A DNA stretch of 64,000 nucleotides from Taishania sp036758285 (GTDB lineage Bacteria; Bacteroidota; Bacteroidia; Flavobacteriales_D; Crocinitomicaceae), in the NCBI GenBank assembly GCA_036758285.1, contig DAIOWV010000005.1, positions 1 through 64,000 on the forward strand, in the 5' to 3' direction. The stretch's first letter is position 1. Each line of letters starts with the position of its first letter. This document shows positions 9,213 through 19,100 of this stretch, in pieces. The position numbers and the translations under genes were made by a program. The notes beneath the pieces are model-generated. The model did no database searches and was not told where the DNA came from. It was given only the letters and a program-made list of their open reading frames with translations.

Positions 9213-11564
9213 TTAATCCTTTTTCTTTTGATCTACATAAAAAGTAACATTACTAACTACACCATCTTCATCAATCGCTTTTAAAATATGTTTTCCTTTG
9301 ACTGTAGTAAATTTCAATTGATGGATATTTAATGTTTCTCCTAAAAACTGTTGATCTAAATGCCAGAAAACACGCTTGTTGGGTTGTTGATGTACCAATT
9401 CTGCTATAACTTCTCCTTTTGATTCATTCAATTGTTTTGGAATCAATATATTACTATTTGGTAATGGATATAAAATGTGCATAGTTGTTGATTGTTGATG
9501 ACAACCAATTTTAAATGGTGGTAATACATGATGATTCGGATGTGTTACTTTATAATGTTTTTCAACTAAAGGAGGTAAGACAAAAAATACTGATTTTTTC
9601 ATCTGATAAATGTCCTCACAAGTAGCATTGACACGATATTTTCCATCAGACGATAGATTTACTTCCTGATGAAACGAACATCTTTTGGATTCACTAGTAC
9701 ATTTAGGTAGCATTTCCCTTTTTGTATTCGGGCAATATTTTCCTGCAATTCTACCACTTTCAATACAAATTTCATGTGCTTCATATAAATTCGTAGGAGA
9801 TGTAAACCATTTTTCTGATTTTTTTAACTGACGAAAAACATCAAACATCAATGGTGCCGCTGCTTTTATTCCTGTTAATCCTGGTCGCCCCTCTCCATCG
9901 GCATTTCCAACCCAAACAGAAACAACATAGTCTGGTGAGATACCAATAGACCAAGCATCTCGAAATCCGAAACTAGTGCCTGTTTTCCATGCAATTTTTT
10001 GAGAAGAAGCAAACATTTTCCATTGATTGTCTTCATCAGGTCTTCTTACCTCAATTAAAGCTTCCAATGTTTCAAATACAGCGGCACTATTCAATTTTGA
10101 TGCAACAAAAGGCGTTTCTTCTTTTGATTTCTCCACTTGTAATGATGAAATCATTCCTGTAGAAGCTGTTTGTGCTAATTGAAGGTATAACTGATTCATT
10201 TCATAGAGTGTCACCTCAGCACCACCTAAAATTAACGAAAGTCCATAATGTCTACTTGGTTTGTTTATACTATTTACACCTAGGTTACGTAAATCTGAAT
10301 GAAATTTTGTAACTCCATATTCTTCCAAAAGTTGAACCATTGGAACATTTAAACTTCTTGCTAATGCTGTGTTAATTGGTATTGCACCTTCAAAATTTTT
10401 AGAGAAATTTTTTGGAGAGAAATTTCCATATTGTACTGGAATATCATAAATCAAAGAATTAGGTGTTATTAACCCTCTTTCTAAAGCCTTTTCATACAAC
10501 AAGGGTTTTAAAATACTTCCAGAACTTCTTTTTGCTTGAATACAATCCACAGCCGAACTATTGTCTTCATCTTTCGATGATGTATTTCCGATATAACAAA
10601 CAACCTCGCCAGTTTTAACCGAACTAATTAAAATAGCTGCATTGCTAATTTGATTATCCTTCCAAATTTCTTGATGAATTTGAAGTAATGAATTCATTTT
10701 TTCCTGTAAATTGCAATCTATGTTTGTTTGAATCAATTTTCCTTTCTTTCCTTTTTTTATAAAATATTGCATTAAATGATTTGCGTTTACTGGTAATGGC
10801 TTCGGTTTTGATGGTAATGGTTCAGCTAAGGCTAATTCATACATTTCACCACTAATTTCTCCCGATTTGTAGAGGTAATTCAACAACCGATTGCGTTTGT
10901 TTTTCAAAGCTGTCTCATTTTTTCCAGGGTACATCAAAGAAGGTGAATTTGGTAATACAGCTAGTGTAGCACTTTCTGCCCAGCTCAACTGAAAGGGAGA
11001 TCGTCCAAAATATCTCCACGCAGCAGCTTCTAAACCAACAACATTATTTCCAAAAGGTGCATTTGATACATACATTTTCAAAATTTCATCTTTAGAATAC
11101 GAAATTTCTAACCGAGTGGCCATTGCTATTTCAATGCATTTTTCAAAATATGTTCTCGCTGGATTTCCTCTACTCATTCTGATGGTTTGCATTGTAATTG
11201 TGCTACCACCACTTACCCTTCTATTATTTTTTGAATTTTGTTGAATCGCACGAGCAATTCCTTTAACACTGACTCCAATATGATTATAAAAGTTTCTATC
11301 TTCAAAAGCAATTAAACAGACTTTTAATTTTTCTGGCACTGAATCAGAAGGTGGAAATCGCCATTGTCCATCAGTGGCAATTTGTGCGCTTAGCAATTCT
11401 CCTTTCTTGTCTAAAACAACCGTAGATGTTGGTTTTAAGAATAATTGATTTGGCAAACAACCGACATACCAAACAAAGAAAATAAGAAAAAGTACTTTAA
11501 ATATAAAGCGCAATATTAATTTGTTTTTTGCGGTTATTTTAATTTTTGTGTTATTGATTATCAT
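9213..11564 (-). CDS. pbpC: Penicillin-binding protein 1C (bifunctional glycosyltransferase/transpeptidase)
   Basis: This inner-membrane peptidoglycan synthase has 783 residues, with one N-terminal transmembrane helix (about 16-38). The GT51 glycosyltransferase domain carries catalytic E88 (FEDRNFYNHIG) and GGSTITMQ. The transpeptidase motifs are S350-x-x-K353, S404-L-N406 and K527-T-G. The C-terminal domain of PBP1C (BiPBP_C) covers the last 90 or so residues. In many bacteria pbpC is next to the alpha-2-macroglobulin gene. Here that gene is 4.6 kb away on the same strand, with a two-component system between them. Confidence 0.95.
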   Translation of the reverse strand: MIINNTKIKITAKNKLILRFIFKVLFLIFFVWYVGCLPNQLFLKPTSTVVLDKKGELLSAQIATDGQWRFPPSDSVPEKLKVCLIAFEDRNFYNHIGVSVKGIARAIQQNSKNNRRVSGGSTITMQTIRMSRGNPARTYFEKCIEIAMATRLEISYSKDEILKMYVSNAPFGNNVVGLEAAAWRYFGRSPFQLSWAESATLAVLPNSPSLMYPGKNETALKNKRNRLLNYLYKSGEISGEMYELALAEPLPSKPKPLPVNANHLMQYFIKKGKKGKLIQTNIDCNLQEKMNSLLQIHQEIWKDNQISNAAILISSVKTGEVVCYIGNTSSKDEDNSSAVDCIQAKRSSGSILKPLLYEKALERGLITPNSLIYDIPVQYGNFSPKNFSKNFEGAIPINTALARSLNVPMVQLLEEYGVTKFHSDLRNLGVNSINKPSRHYGLSLILGGAEVTLYEMNQLYLQLAQTASTGMISSLQVEKSKEETPFVASKLNSAAVFETLEALIEVRRPDEDNQWKMFASSQKIAWKTGTSFGFRDAWSIGISPDYVVSVWVGNADGEGRPGLTGIKAAAPLMFDVFRQLKKSEKWFTSPTNLYEAHEICIESGRIAGKYCPNTKREMLPKCTSESKRCSFHQEVNLSSDGKYRVNATCEDIYQMKKSVFFVLPPLVEKHYKVTHPNHHVLPPFKIGCHQQSTTMHILYPLPNSNILIPKQLNESKGEVIAELVHQQPNKRVFWHLDQQFLGETLNIHQLKFTTVKGKHILKAIDEDGVVSNVTFYVDQKKKD

Positions 11565-11583
11565 AAAAATTGCTTTGATAAAA

Positions 11584-11611
11584 CAAATATATGATGAGTA
11601 GAAAGCTCCAA
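11584..11611 (-). promoter_or_regulatory. Candidate promoter of pbpC
   Basis: The minus strand has TTG at 11611-11609, a 17-nt spacer and TATATTTG at 11591-11584, which matches the Bacteroidetes -33/-7 pattern. The -7 box ends 19 nt before the pbpC ATG. Confidence 0.5.
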
Positions 11612-11802
11612 TTAGGTACTTTTATTATTCGTTATCTCTCTTTGAGAATTCGTTAACTATTGTAGATTTCTAATCATTAGCAAATAATGTATTACAGCAA
11701 AATTTTCAATCTTTAAACAGGATAAAACATAAAGAAGTTATTATAACCTAAAATCGAGGACTTAATAATTAGGATATACATTATTTAAGATAATCAAAAT
11801 AA

Positions 11803-14800
11803 ATGATAGATTTGTCTATGCGGTGGCTTAAAGTACTGTTTCTGTTGTTTTTGCTTATTTCTCCAAAAGTAATTTGGGGGCAATCGTACCATTTCAAAAA
11901 TTACACAGTTAAAGATGGTATTGCACAGTCTCAAATATATGCACTGCTACAAGACTCCAGAGGTTATCTCTGGATGGGAACAAGAGGTGGTGGATTAACT
12001 CGCTATGATGGATTATCATTCACTACGTTTACAGAAAAAGATGGTCTGTCATCAAATTACATCAATTGTATAGAAGAAGATATTGATGGAAATCTTTGGA
12101 TTGGAACCAATAATGGAATTACAAAATTTAATGGTTTAAAATTCGAATCATTCAAACCAAAAGAAGAAAAATGTCAATTTTTATCAATTGTTTGGGATAA
12201 AAATCGAAAAATGTTTTTATCGAGTAATAAAGGTGTTTTTAGTTTTAATGGAAAAGATTTCCAATCACTCAATGATGTTCTGAAATTAGAAAATCTAACA
12301 ATTAATACTTTACTTTTTGACAAAGAAAATCGTCTTTATGTCGGTTATAGTAAAGGACTCTTTCGTTATACCTATCATAATAACAATTGGAAAAAACATG
12401 ATTTTGGTAAAGAAAATAAAGTCATGTTAAATGCAATTACAAAACTAAAAGAGGACAATAAAGGTAATATTTGGATTGGTACATATGGAGATGGAATGTA
12501 TTGTTACAATGGTAAACAATTTTACCGAATCGATTTAAAACACGAATTATACAAACAAACAGTTTTAGATATTTATATTGATCACAATCAAGATTTATGG
12601 ATTGGAACGCTAACTTCAGGAGTCTTTCATTATTCAAAATCCAATAAATCATTTTCTCGTTTTGGGGAAAAAGAAGGGTTGAGTAATCACCATGTGAGAA
12701 GTATTTGTCAAGATAATAGTAATAGTTATTGGTTTGGAACATCAGGAGGAGGTGTTGCCAATTATGCTGGAAATCAATTTACTGGCTATGATGAGAAGTC
12801 TGGATTAAAAGCAAACTTTATTTACAGTGTTTTTAAAGATAGTAAAAATAGATTGTGGATTGGAAACGGTCAAAAAGGTATCAGTTTAAAGGACAACAAC
12901 GAATTTTTCTCTTTCAACGGAACAAGTGGTTTTGCAGATGTAAAAGTCAAAGCAATAGCAGAAGATTTACAAGGGAATCTGTATTTTGGAACTGAAGGTC
13001 AAGGAATTTATCGTTACGATGGTGAAACATTTGAAAGTATTAAAGTCTTTTCCAAACTTTACATTCGCTCAATTCAAGTTGATTCACAAGGAAATTTATG
13101 GATTGCAACTGCAGGTCTAGGAATCTATAAATGGAATGGAGCTATTCAAAAACAGTTTTTAGTTGCTGATGGTTTATTACAAAACCGAATTACTTGTTTA
13201 CAAATTGACAAAATGAACCGTGTTTGGTACGGTTCTGAAGAAAATGGAGTTGGTTACATATTTAATGATGTTGTATCAAAAAATTACATTCGTGAAAAGA
13301 ATGGATTATCCTCCAATGCTATTCGTAGCTTGTCAGAAGATGGAAATGGTAACATTTGGGTAGGTACAGCAGGAGCTGGAATTAATCGAATCTCTTTTAA
13401 TGAAAAAACACCTCAAATTCGATCTTATGGATTAAAAGAAGGGTTAACATCTTCAAACGTTTATTTAATAACAAATGACAATTCTGGGAATTGTATCGTT
13501 GGAACAGAAACAGGTATAGATTTTATAGAATTACAAGCAGATCTTTCAATTAAAGATATTCGACATTTTGGGAAAAGTGAAGGTTTTACAGGAATCGAAA
13601 CGTGTCAAAATGCTGTTTGGAAAGAATCTGATGGAACTTTTTGGTTTGGAACAATCAATGGACTATTTCATTACAATCCAGCTTATTTATATCGTAACAA
13701 TCATGAACCAATCACGCAGTTAAGAGACATCAAATTGTTTTACATTCCAATCAATCAAACCGCTTTTAAAGAGTCAATTAAACCTTGGAACAAAATAGAA
13801 CACCTTGAATTACCGTATGACCAAAATCACATCAGCTTTGATTTTTTTGCAATTAATTTTAGTAATCCTGAAGCTGTTCGTTATCAATGGAAATTGGTTG
13901 GATTTGATAAAAACTGGTCTCCGCCATCCAAAGAACACAATATCGTCTATTCAAATCTAAATTCAGGGAAATATACATTCTTACTTAAGGCTAGTAATGA
14001 GGATGGAGTCTGGAACAAAAAGCCTGTTGTATTCAGTTTTGAAATAGAGCTTCCATTTTGGAAAACTTGGTGGTTTTTAGCTCTAGAAATAGGATTGTTT
14101 GGATTCGGATTATACCTTTTATTTCTTTGGAGAATAAATCTCGTGAGGAAAAAATCTCGAAAACGTGAAGAAAAAATCAAAATTGAAAAAGAAATAATGG
14201 AATTGGAACAAAAAGCATTGCGATTACAGATGAATCCACATTTTATTTTCAATGCTTTAAATTCTATTCAATCAAAAATTGGTGATGGAAATGAACAGGA
14301 AGCACGATATTATCTAGCAAAATTTTCGCGTTTGATGCGACAGATTTTAAATAATTCTAGGAATACATTTATTTCTCTTGAAGAAGAAATATCAACTCTT
14401 GAAAATTATCTTTTAATCGAAAAGTTTTGTAACGACAATCGCTTTGATTACGCCATAAGTATAGATAAATCATTAGAAAAAGATTTCATTTTATTACCAC
14501 CTATGCTACTGCAACCTTTTGTTGAAAATTCTATTAAACATGGTTTTAAATTTCCTCTTCAACAAGCTAAAAAAGGAAAAGTCGAAATTAATTTCTATTC
14601 AAAAGACGAAAGTTTAATTTGTGAAGTAAAAGATAATGGTATTGGACGAAAAAAAGCTGAAGAAAATAATGAAAAAAGCATGGAAAGCTATCACGAATCT
14701 ACAGCATTAAAAGTAACAAATGAACGACTAGATTTACTCAAGAAAGAAAATACAATGGCACATCTTGAAATCATTGATTTATATACGGATGAGCAACTCG

Positions 14801-14844
14801 CAAGCGGTACATTAATTCGATTAACAATTCCAATAATACATTAA
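11803..14844 (+). CDS. Propeller-sensor LytS-type histidine kinase
   Basis: The 1013-residue transmembrane kinase starts with a signal peptide (to about residue 27, ...VIWGQ). About 12-14 two-component-regulator propeller repeats follow (motifs LWMGTRGGGL, IWIGTYGDGM, FWFGTINGL) over roughly 30-640. A Y_Y_Y immunoglobulin-like domain (about 690-760, ending FSFEIELPFWKTWWF) comes next, then one transmembrane helix (about 760-780). The cytoplasmic kinase has H813 in MNPHFIFNALNSIQ, with VENSIKHG and DNGIGR. No receiver or DNA-binding domain is fused, unlike classical HTCS proteins. The partner regulator follows 2 nt downstream. An ATG at 11818 is an alternative start. Confidence 0.93.
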   Translation: MIDLSMRWLKVLFLLFLLISPKVIWGQSYHFKNYTVKDGIAQSQIYALLQDSRGYLWMGTRGGGLTRYDGLSFTTFTEKDGLSSNYINCIEEDIDGNLWIGTNNGITKFNGLKFESFKPKEEKCQFLSIVWDKNRKMFLSSNKGVFSFNGKDFQSLNDVLKLENLTINTLLFDKENRLYVGYSKGLFRYTYHNNNWKKHDFGKENKVMLNAITKLKEDNKGNIWIGTYGDGMYCYNGKQFYRIDLKHELYKQTVLDIYIDHNQDLWIGTLTSGVFHYSKSNKSFSRFGEKEGLSNHHVRSICQDNSNSYWFGTSGGGVANYAGNQFTGYDEKSGLKANFIYSVFKDSKNRLWIGNGQKGISLKDNNEFFSFNGTSGFADVKVKAIAEDLQGNLYFGTEGQGIYRYDGETFESIKVFSKLYIRSIQVDSQGNLWIATAGLGIYKWNGAIQKQFLVADGLLQNRITCLQIDKMNRVWYGSEENGVGYIFNDVVSKNYIREKNGLSSNAIRSLSEDGNGNIWVGTAGAGINRISFNEKTPQIRSYGLKEGLTSSNVYLITNDNSGNCIVGTETGIDFIELQADLSIKDIRHFGKSEGFTGIETCQNAVWKESDGTFWFGTINGLFHYNPAYLYRNNHEPITQLRDIKLFYIPINQTAFKESIKPWNKIEHLELPYDQNHISFDFFAINFSNPEAVRYQWKLVGFDKNWSPPSKEHNIVYSNLNSGKYTFLLKASNEDGVWNKKPVVFSFEIELPFWKTWWFLALEIGLFGFGLYLLFLWRINLVRKKSRKREEKIKIEKEIMELEQKALRLQMNPHFIFNALNSIQSKIGDGNEQEARYYLAKFSRLMRQILNNSRNTFISLEEEISTLENYLLIEKFCNDNRFDYAISIDKSLEKDFILLPPMLLQPFVENSIKHGFKFPLQQAKKGKVEINFYSKDESLICEVKDNGIGRKKAEENNEKSMESYHESTALKVTNERLDLLKKENTMAHLEIIDLYTDEQLASGTLIRLTIPIIH

Positions 14845-14846
14845 TT

Positions 14847-15587
14847 ATGAAAGCAATTTTAATAGATGATATTGAACAAGCACGCATCACACTTCGCAAG
14901 GATTTGGAATATTATGCCCCTTATGTTAAAATTGTTGGAGAAGCTGGTGGTGTTGTAGAAGGAGCCAAATTATTAAAAACAATGAAACCCGATATTCTCT
15001 TTCTAGATATTCAAATGCAAGATGGTAGTGGTTTTGATTTGTTAGATATCATTGGAGAAATTGACTTTAAAATTATCTTCATCACAGCATCGGATGCACA
15101 TGCCATCAAAGCATTTCGTTATGCAGCAATTGATTATTTACTCAAACCCGTTGATCCAGATGAATTACAGGATGCACTTAAAAAATTCAAATCAGATGGT
15201 ATCAACGAAAGTGAAAAATACAAACTTCTGAATGAAAGTCTGAAAGACAAACAAAAACACAATGAACGACTGGCTTTACATTCACAAGAAAAAATTAGTG
15301 TTGTTGAAATAAAAGATATCGTTCGATGCGAAAGTGATGTTAACTACACACAATTTCATTTTTCGGATAAACGAAAAATTATGGTAACTAAAACCTTGAA
15401 AGATTTTGAAGAGTTATTGCATAATCATGGCTTTTTCAGAGTACACCAATCACATTTAGTAAACACGAAATACATTCGGGAATATTCAAAACAAGAAGGA
15501 GGTCATCTGGTTATGACAGATGGAAGTCTGGTTCCTGTTTCTACAAGAAAAAAACCAGACGTAATGAAAATGTTGGAAGAATTATAA
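14847..15587 (+). CDS. LytTR-family response regulator paired with propeller kinase
   Basis: The protein has 246 residues. The receiver domain has D7/D8, phospho-acceptor D54 (LFLDIQM) and K100 (DYLLKP). The LytTR DNA-binding domain lies at about 145-246 (IVRCESDVNYT, FFRVHQSHLVN). It starts 2 nt after the kinase stop, so the two genes are certainly co-transcribed. It is a clear paralogue of the regulator at 2321-3049, with the same pocket spacing. The flanking pbpC and macroglobulin genes are plausible but unproven targets. Confidence 0.93.
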   Translation: MKAILIDDIEQARITLRKDLEYYAPYVKIVGEAGGVVEGAKLLKTMKPDILFLDIQMQDGSGFDLLDIIGEIDFKIIFITASDAHAIKAFRYAAIDYLLKPVDPDELQDALKKFKSDGINESEKYKLLNESLKDKQKHNERLALHSQEKISVVEIKDIVRCESDVNYTQFHFSDKRKIMVTKTLKDFEELLHNHGFFRVHQSHLVNTKYIREYSKQEGGHLVMTDGSLVPVSTRKKPDVMKMLEEL

Positions 15588-15609
15588 ATGGTTTATTATC
15601 TGTTTTCTA

Positions 15610-16056
15610 CTACTCCAAGCCTAAAATATCTGAAATTTGTTGCCAAGCCTTATCACGATTTATATTGTATCGGTTTTGTGCTTCTTCACTTCCTGTAACT
15701 GCATAATCACTCAATCCTTGTGCTTCTTTTTGAAGTGATTTCATACAATCTATTAATTCTTCCACAAATAAAACATCATCATTCGTTAAACCATCACTTT
15801 TCACAGTTGTACATTTAGATAGCATGTCTATTACTGATTCTAGCATCGCCATTTGTTCACTCATCAAGTCTTTTACACGATCTGCATCATAAACTTCATT
15901 TACATATGAGTCTGCAATAGCACCTATTGAAAGGTAAGTATTGTAGATTGTAATTGATGAAATTCCACCAAAAGCTTCACGAACATTTACATCACACTGA
16001 GCTCTTGAAACAACAAGGCTAGAAATAGTCAAAAAAAGGGTTAAAAATAATTTCAT
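15610..16056 (-). CDS. Small secreted protein of unknown function
   Basis: This 148-residue protein starts with a signal peptide (MKLFLTLFLTISSLVVSRAQ). The mature part is helical and acidic with three Cys residues. I do not recognise a family. It is convergent with the LytTR gene and lies downstream of the macroglobulin gene on the same strand, but it has its own promoter-like sequence and is probably transcribed separately. Export to the periplasm is the only function-related statement the sequence supports. Confidence 0.7.
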   Translation of the reverse strand: MKLFLTLFLTISSLVVSRAQCDVNVREAFGGISSITIYNTYLSIGAIADSYVNEVYDADRVKDLMSEQMAMLESVIDMLSKCTTVKSDGLTNDDVLFVEELIDCMKSLQKEAQGLSDYAVTGSEEAQNRYNINRDKAWQQISDILGLE

Positions 16057-16080
16057 ACGATAATAGCTTTAGAATTATTA

Positions 16081-16111
16081 CAAATATATTGTTATCATTA
16101 ATTAATGACAA
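16081..16111 (-). promoter_or_regulatory. Candidate promoter of the small secreted protein gene
   Basis: The minus strand has TTG at 16111-16109, a 20-nt spacer and TATATTTG at 16088-16081, a good match to the Bacteroidetes -33/-7 pattern. It ends 24 nt before the ATG at 16056. Confidence 0.5.
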
Positions 16112-16171
16112 CTCCAATCGAGCTCCATATCATTAAAATATCTATCAATTAGCCTGTGTTCGGGATAATTA

Positions 16172-19100
16172 TTACTTTACAACCTCTATCCACCTTCCTT
16201 TCTCAGAAGCAAAAATACTATTGTCATACATTGTTTCACATTGAATAGCAGGTAAATAATATCTACCCAAATAACTTGCATTCAATCGTATACGAATGGT
16301 CTTGCTCGCGTTTGGTCCTAGTTCAAAGTAAGAAAATACTCGATCATCTCTTACATCCTGATAACGAATCTCTTGATTCATATCAACACCATCCATTCTG
16401 TCATTCATAATTTCCCATCCACTTGGAAACAATTGAGTTAATGCTATTTCCTTGTAAATTCCTTTACTTCCGGGATTTGTAAGGGTAACCTCCATTATAA
16501 AATCCGTACCCTGTTTTAATTTTTCAGGATTAATTTTAGTTCCTTTTGAATCGGAATATAAAATACTCATTTTTAAATTTTGTGACACTGTTTTCTCAGT
16601 TCCTTGATTCGGAATTCCTTTGGTTGTTACAGAAACATACAATTTACTTCCACTTGTATTTTTTACTTGAATGACAGAATTATTACTAAGAGTAGATTCA
16701 TTATAAAAGTGCTTTTCTAAAATTCGGTTAAACGATAATTGTTGAACTTGATTGCCATTTATCTGCAAATTGTAGGTGCATTTTTCATTTGAATTCTTCA
16801 CGCCAGCATATTCAGTTAAAGCAAGTAAAGATACTGCTGTTTCTTGGGTACTTAACCACGATTCTGAATTCAATTTTGACACAATTTTCAACAATAGCTT
16901 TTCTGCTTTTTTATTCATTTCTAACTTGCTAAGAACCTGTAAAACTATCGCTTCATCTCTAATTTCAGAACCAAAAGTGTAAGATAATTCCCTATATGAT
17001 TTCATTTCAGTTTCTAAATTCTCAACCATTTTTTCTGCAATATCATTCTGCCCAATTTCAGCATAAGCAGCTGCTAATTGCCATTTTGTCATCACCGTTA
17101 AACCACGTTCTTCTTTTAATCGATTCATGGCTCCTAACTGTTGATTTTTGGACAAAGCAAGTAGATATAATCTATAAGCTTGAGTCAATTGGTGACTTTC
17201 GTTTGCTTGTTTGTGTGCAAATGGATTCATACTCGTATTCCAGTTTTGAGCTTTTTCTGTTTGAAATTTAATCCAACTTTTTTTGAGTTTCTCTGGAATT
17301 ACATATCCTTGAATTTCAGCCTCTAATAAAAAATGTCCAGCGTAATTGGTAGCCCACTCATTTTCATAATTTTCTCCTGGCCAATAAGAAAATCCACCAT
17401 TAATGGTTTGAAATAATTGTAAACGCTTTATTGCTCCTTGTACATGGTTTTTTACTAGCTTCTGATCTTTTTCTGAAAGATTTACCAATTTGCCAAGATA
17501 CAACTGAGGAAATACGCCAGATGTCGTTTGTTCTAAACAGCCATGCGGATATTGAATTAAATAATCCAATCTTTTTTGTAATCCAAAAGAAGGAATTTTT
17601 GAAACCTCTATAATCGCTTCATTACTTGATTTTAAACCAAAATAATTAATGTCAATTTTTTTATTTGATCCAGATTCAACAACAAAACTTGAATAATTAA
17701 ATTGAACAGGGTTGGATGCGCGAACATCAATTTCAATTTCTTCTGTTGCTGTAATATTGCCAGAAGTAGCAGTGACTTTTAACTTTGCAATTCCTAGTTT
17801 ATTTTGAATTTTTAATTGAAATGTTTTCGTAAATTCCCCTTGTTCTTTTACCTCAAAAGTTTGCGTGTTTTTCCCGATTATGTCAACTATATCATTTGTT
17901 TCAATACTTAATTTTATATTTTTAATATGATCTTCCATAGCAAAAACACTTATTGGTAATTCAATTTTTTCATCTGGTCCAAAAACTCTTGGACAAGTTG
18001 TTAGTAACATCAACGGTTTTCTCACTGCAACTGTTTTCTCAGCATTTCCATAAGCACCATTGTTTTGAGCTACAACCATCACACGAACAGAACCTACATA
18101 ATTTGGAATGTCAATAGTATGTTTTTTACTTTGTCCGCCTTCAAGTGTAAATGGACCAATATATCTTACCATCGGTTTGAAACGATTAGCTTTTGGATTT
18201 TTCCCCCTTCCAGCTTCACCATCTCCACCTATTGTTAATAATTTCGATATTTTTCCAGCAAATGCCCCAATTACATAATCATACATGTCCCATGTTTTCA
18301 CACCAAGAGCTTCTTTTGCATAAAAAGTATACCAAGGTTGAGGTGTCTTGAAATTGGTTAAATCCAATAATCCTTCGTCAACAATTGCCAAAGTATAAGT
18401 CATCTTTTTACCTTCTTTTTCTTTTATCGTAATTGTTGTAGTAGTTTCTGGTTTAAAAATATCTGACATTTGAAGAGTCGGTTGAAGATGTGTTTTCGGA
18501 TCATCAACAAAAACCGGAACTACGCCATACATACGAATCGGAAGATCATTTTTTGTATTTGCGTGTGGCTGAATCAATGAAATATGAATATAAGCATTGG
18601 GAGCCATGTCTTCACTTGCTTCTAAAGTATGAAGTGTTTCTCCTAAATTTGTATTAATCCAATATTTTTTAATAACCTTAGACCTTGTTTCGATACTAAT
18701 CAATGCTTTTCCTTTCGCAGGTGAAGGAATTGAAAGTTGAATTTTTTCACCTTTAATGTATTTTACTTTATCCGTAGTAAAATTCAACAAACTTACTTGC
18801 TCACCTTGAACACGATTGACCCTATTCCAATAAGGCCAGTCAACTGTAAAAGACATTCCAGTTTGATGATTTCCTTTTTTATCTGTTGCTATAATCACGT
18901 ATCTCCCATAATCTGGATAATTAACTCTGAAAGAAACAGTTGATTTACCTTGTTTACTTTTAACAACTGTATCCTTGACAACAAATGCACCATCTTTAGA
19001 AATGAAGGATGCTAAATCTGAATCTGAATTTTCATACCACCACTCCCAATTCAATTTATAAATTCTGATATCAATTGTTTCCTCATCTCTCAATTTTCCA

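Noticed and set aside
12437..12742. Antisense ORFs inside the propeller kinase and other large genes
   Set aside because: They mirror strongly supported coding sequence on the other strand and show no protein features of their own.
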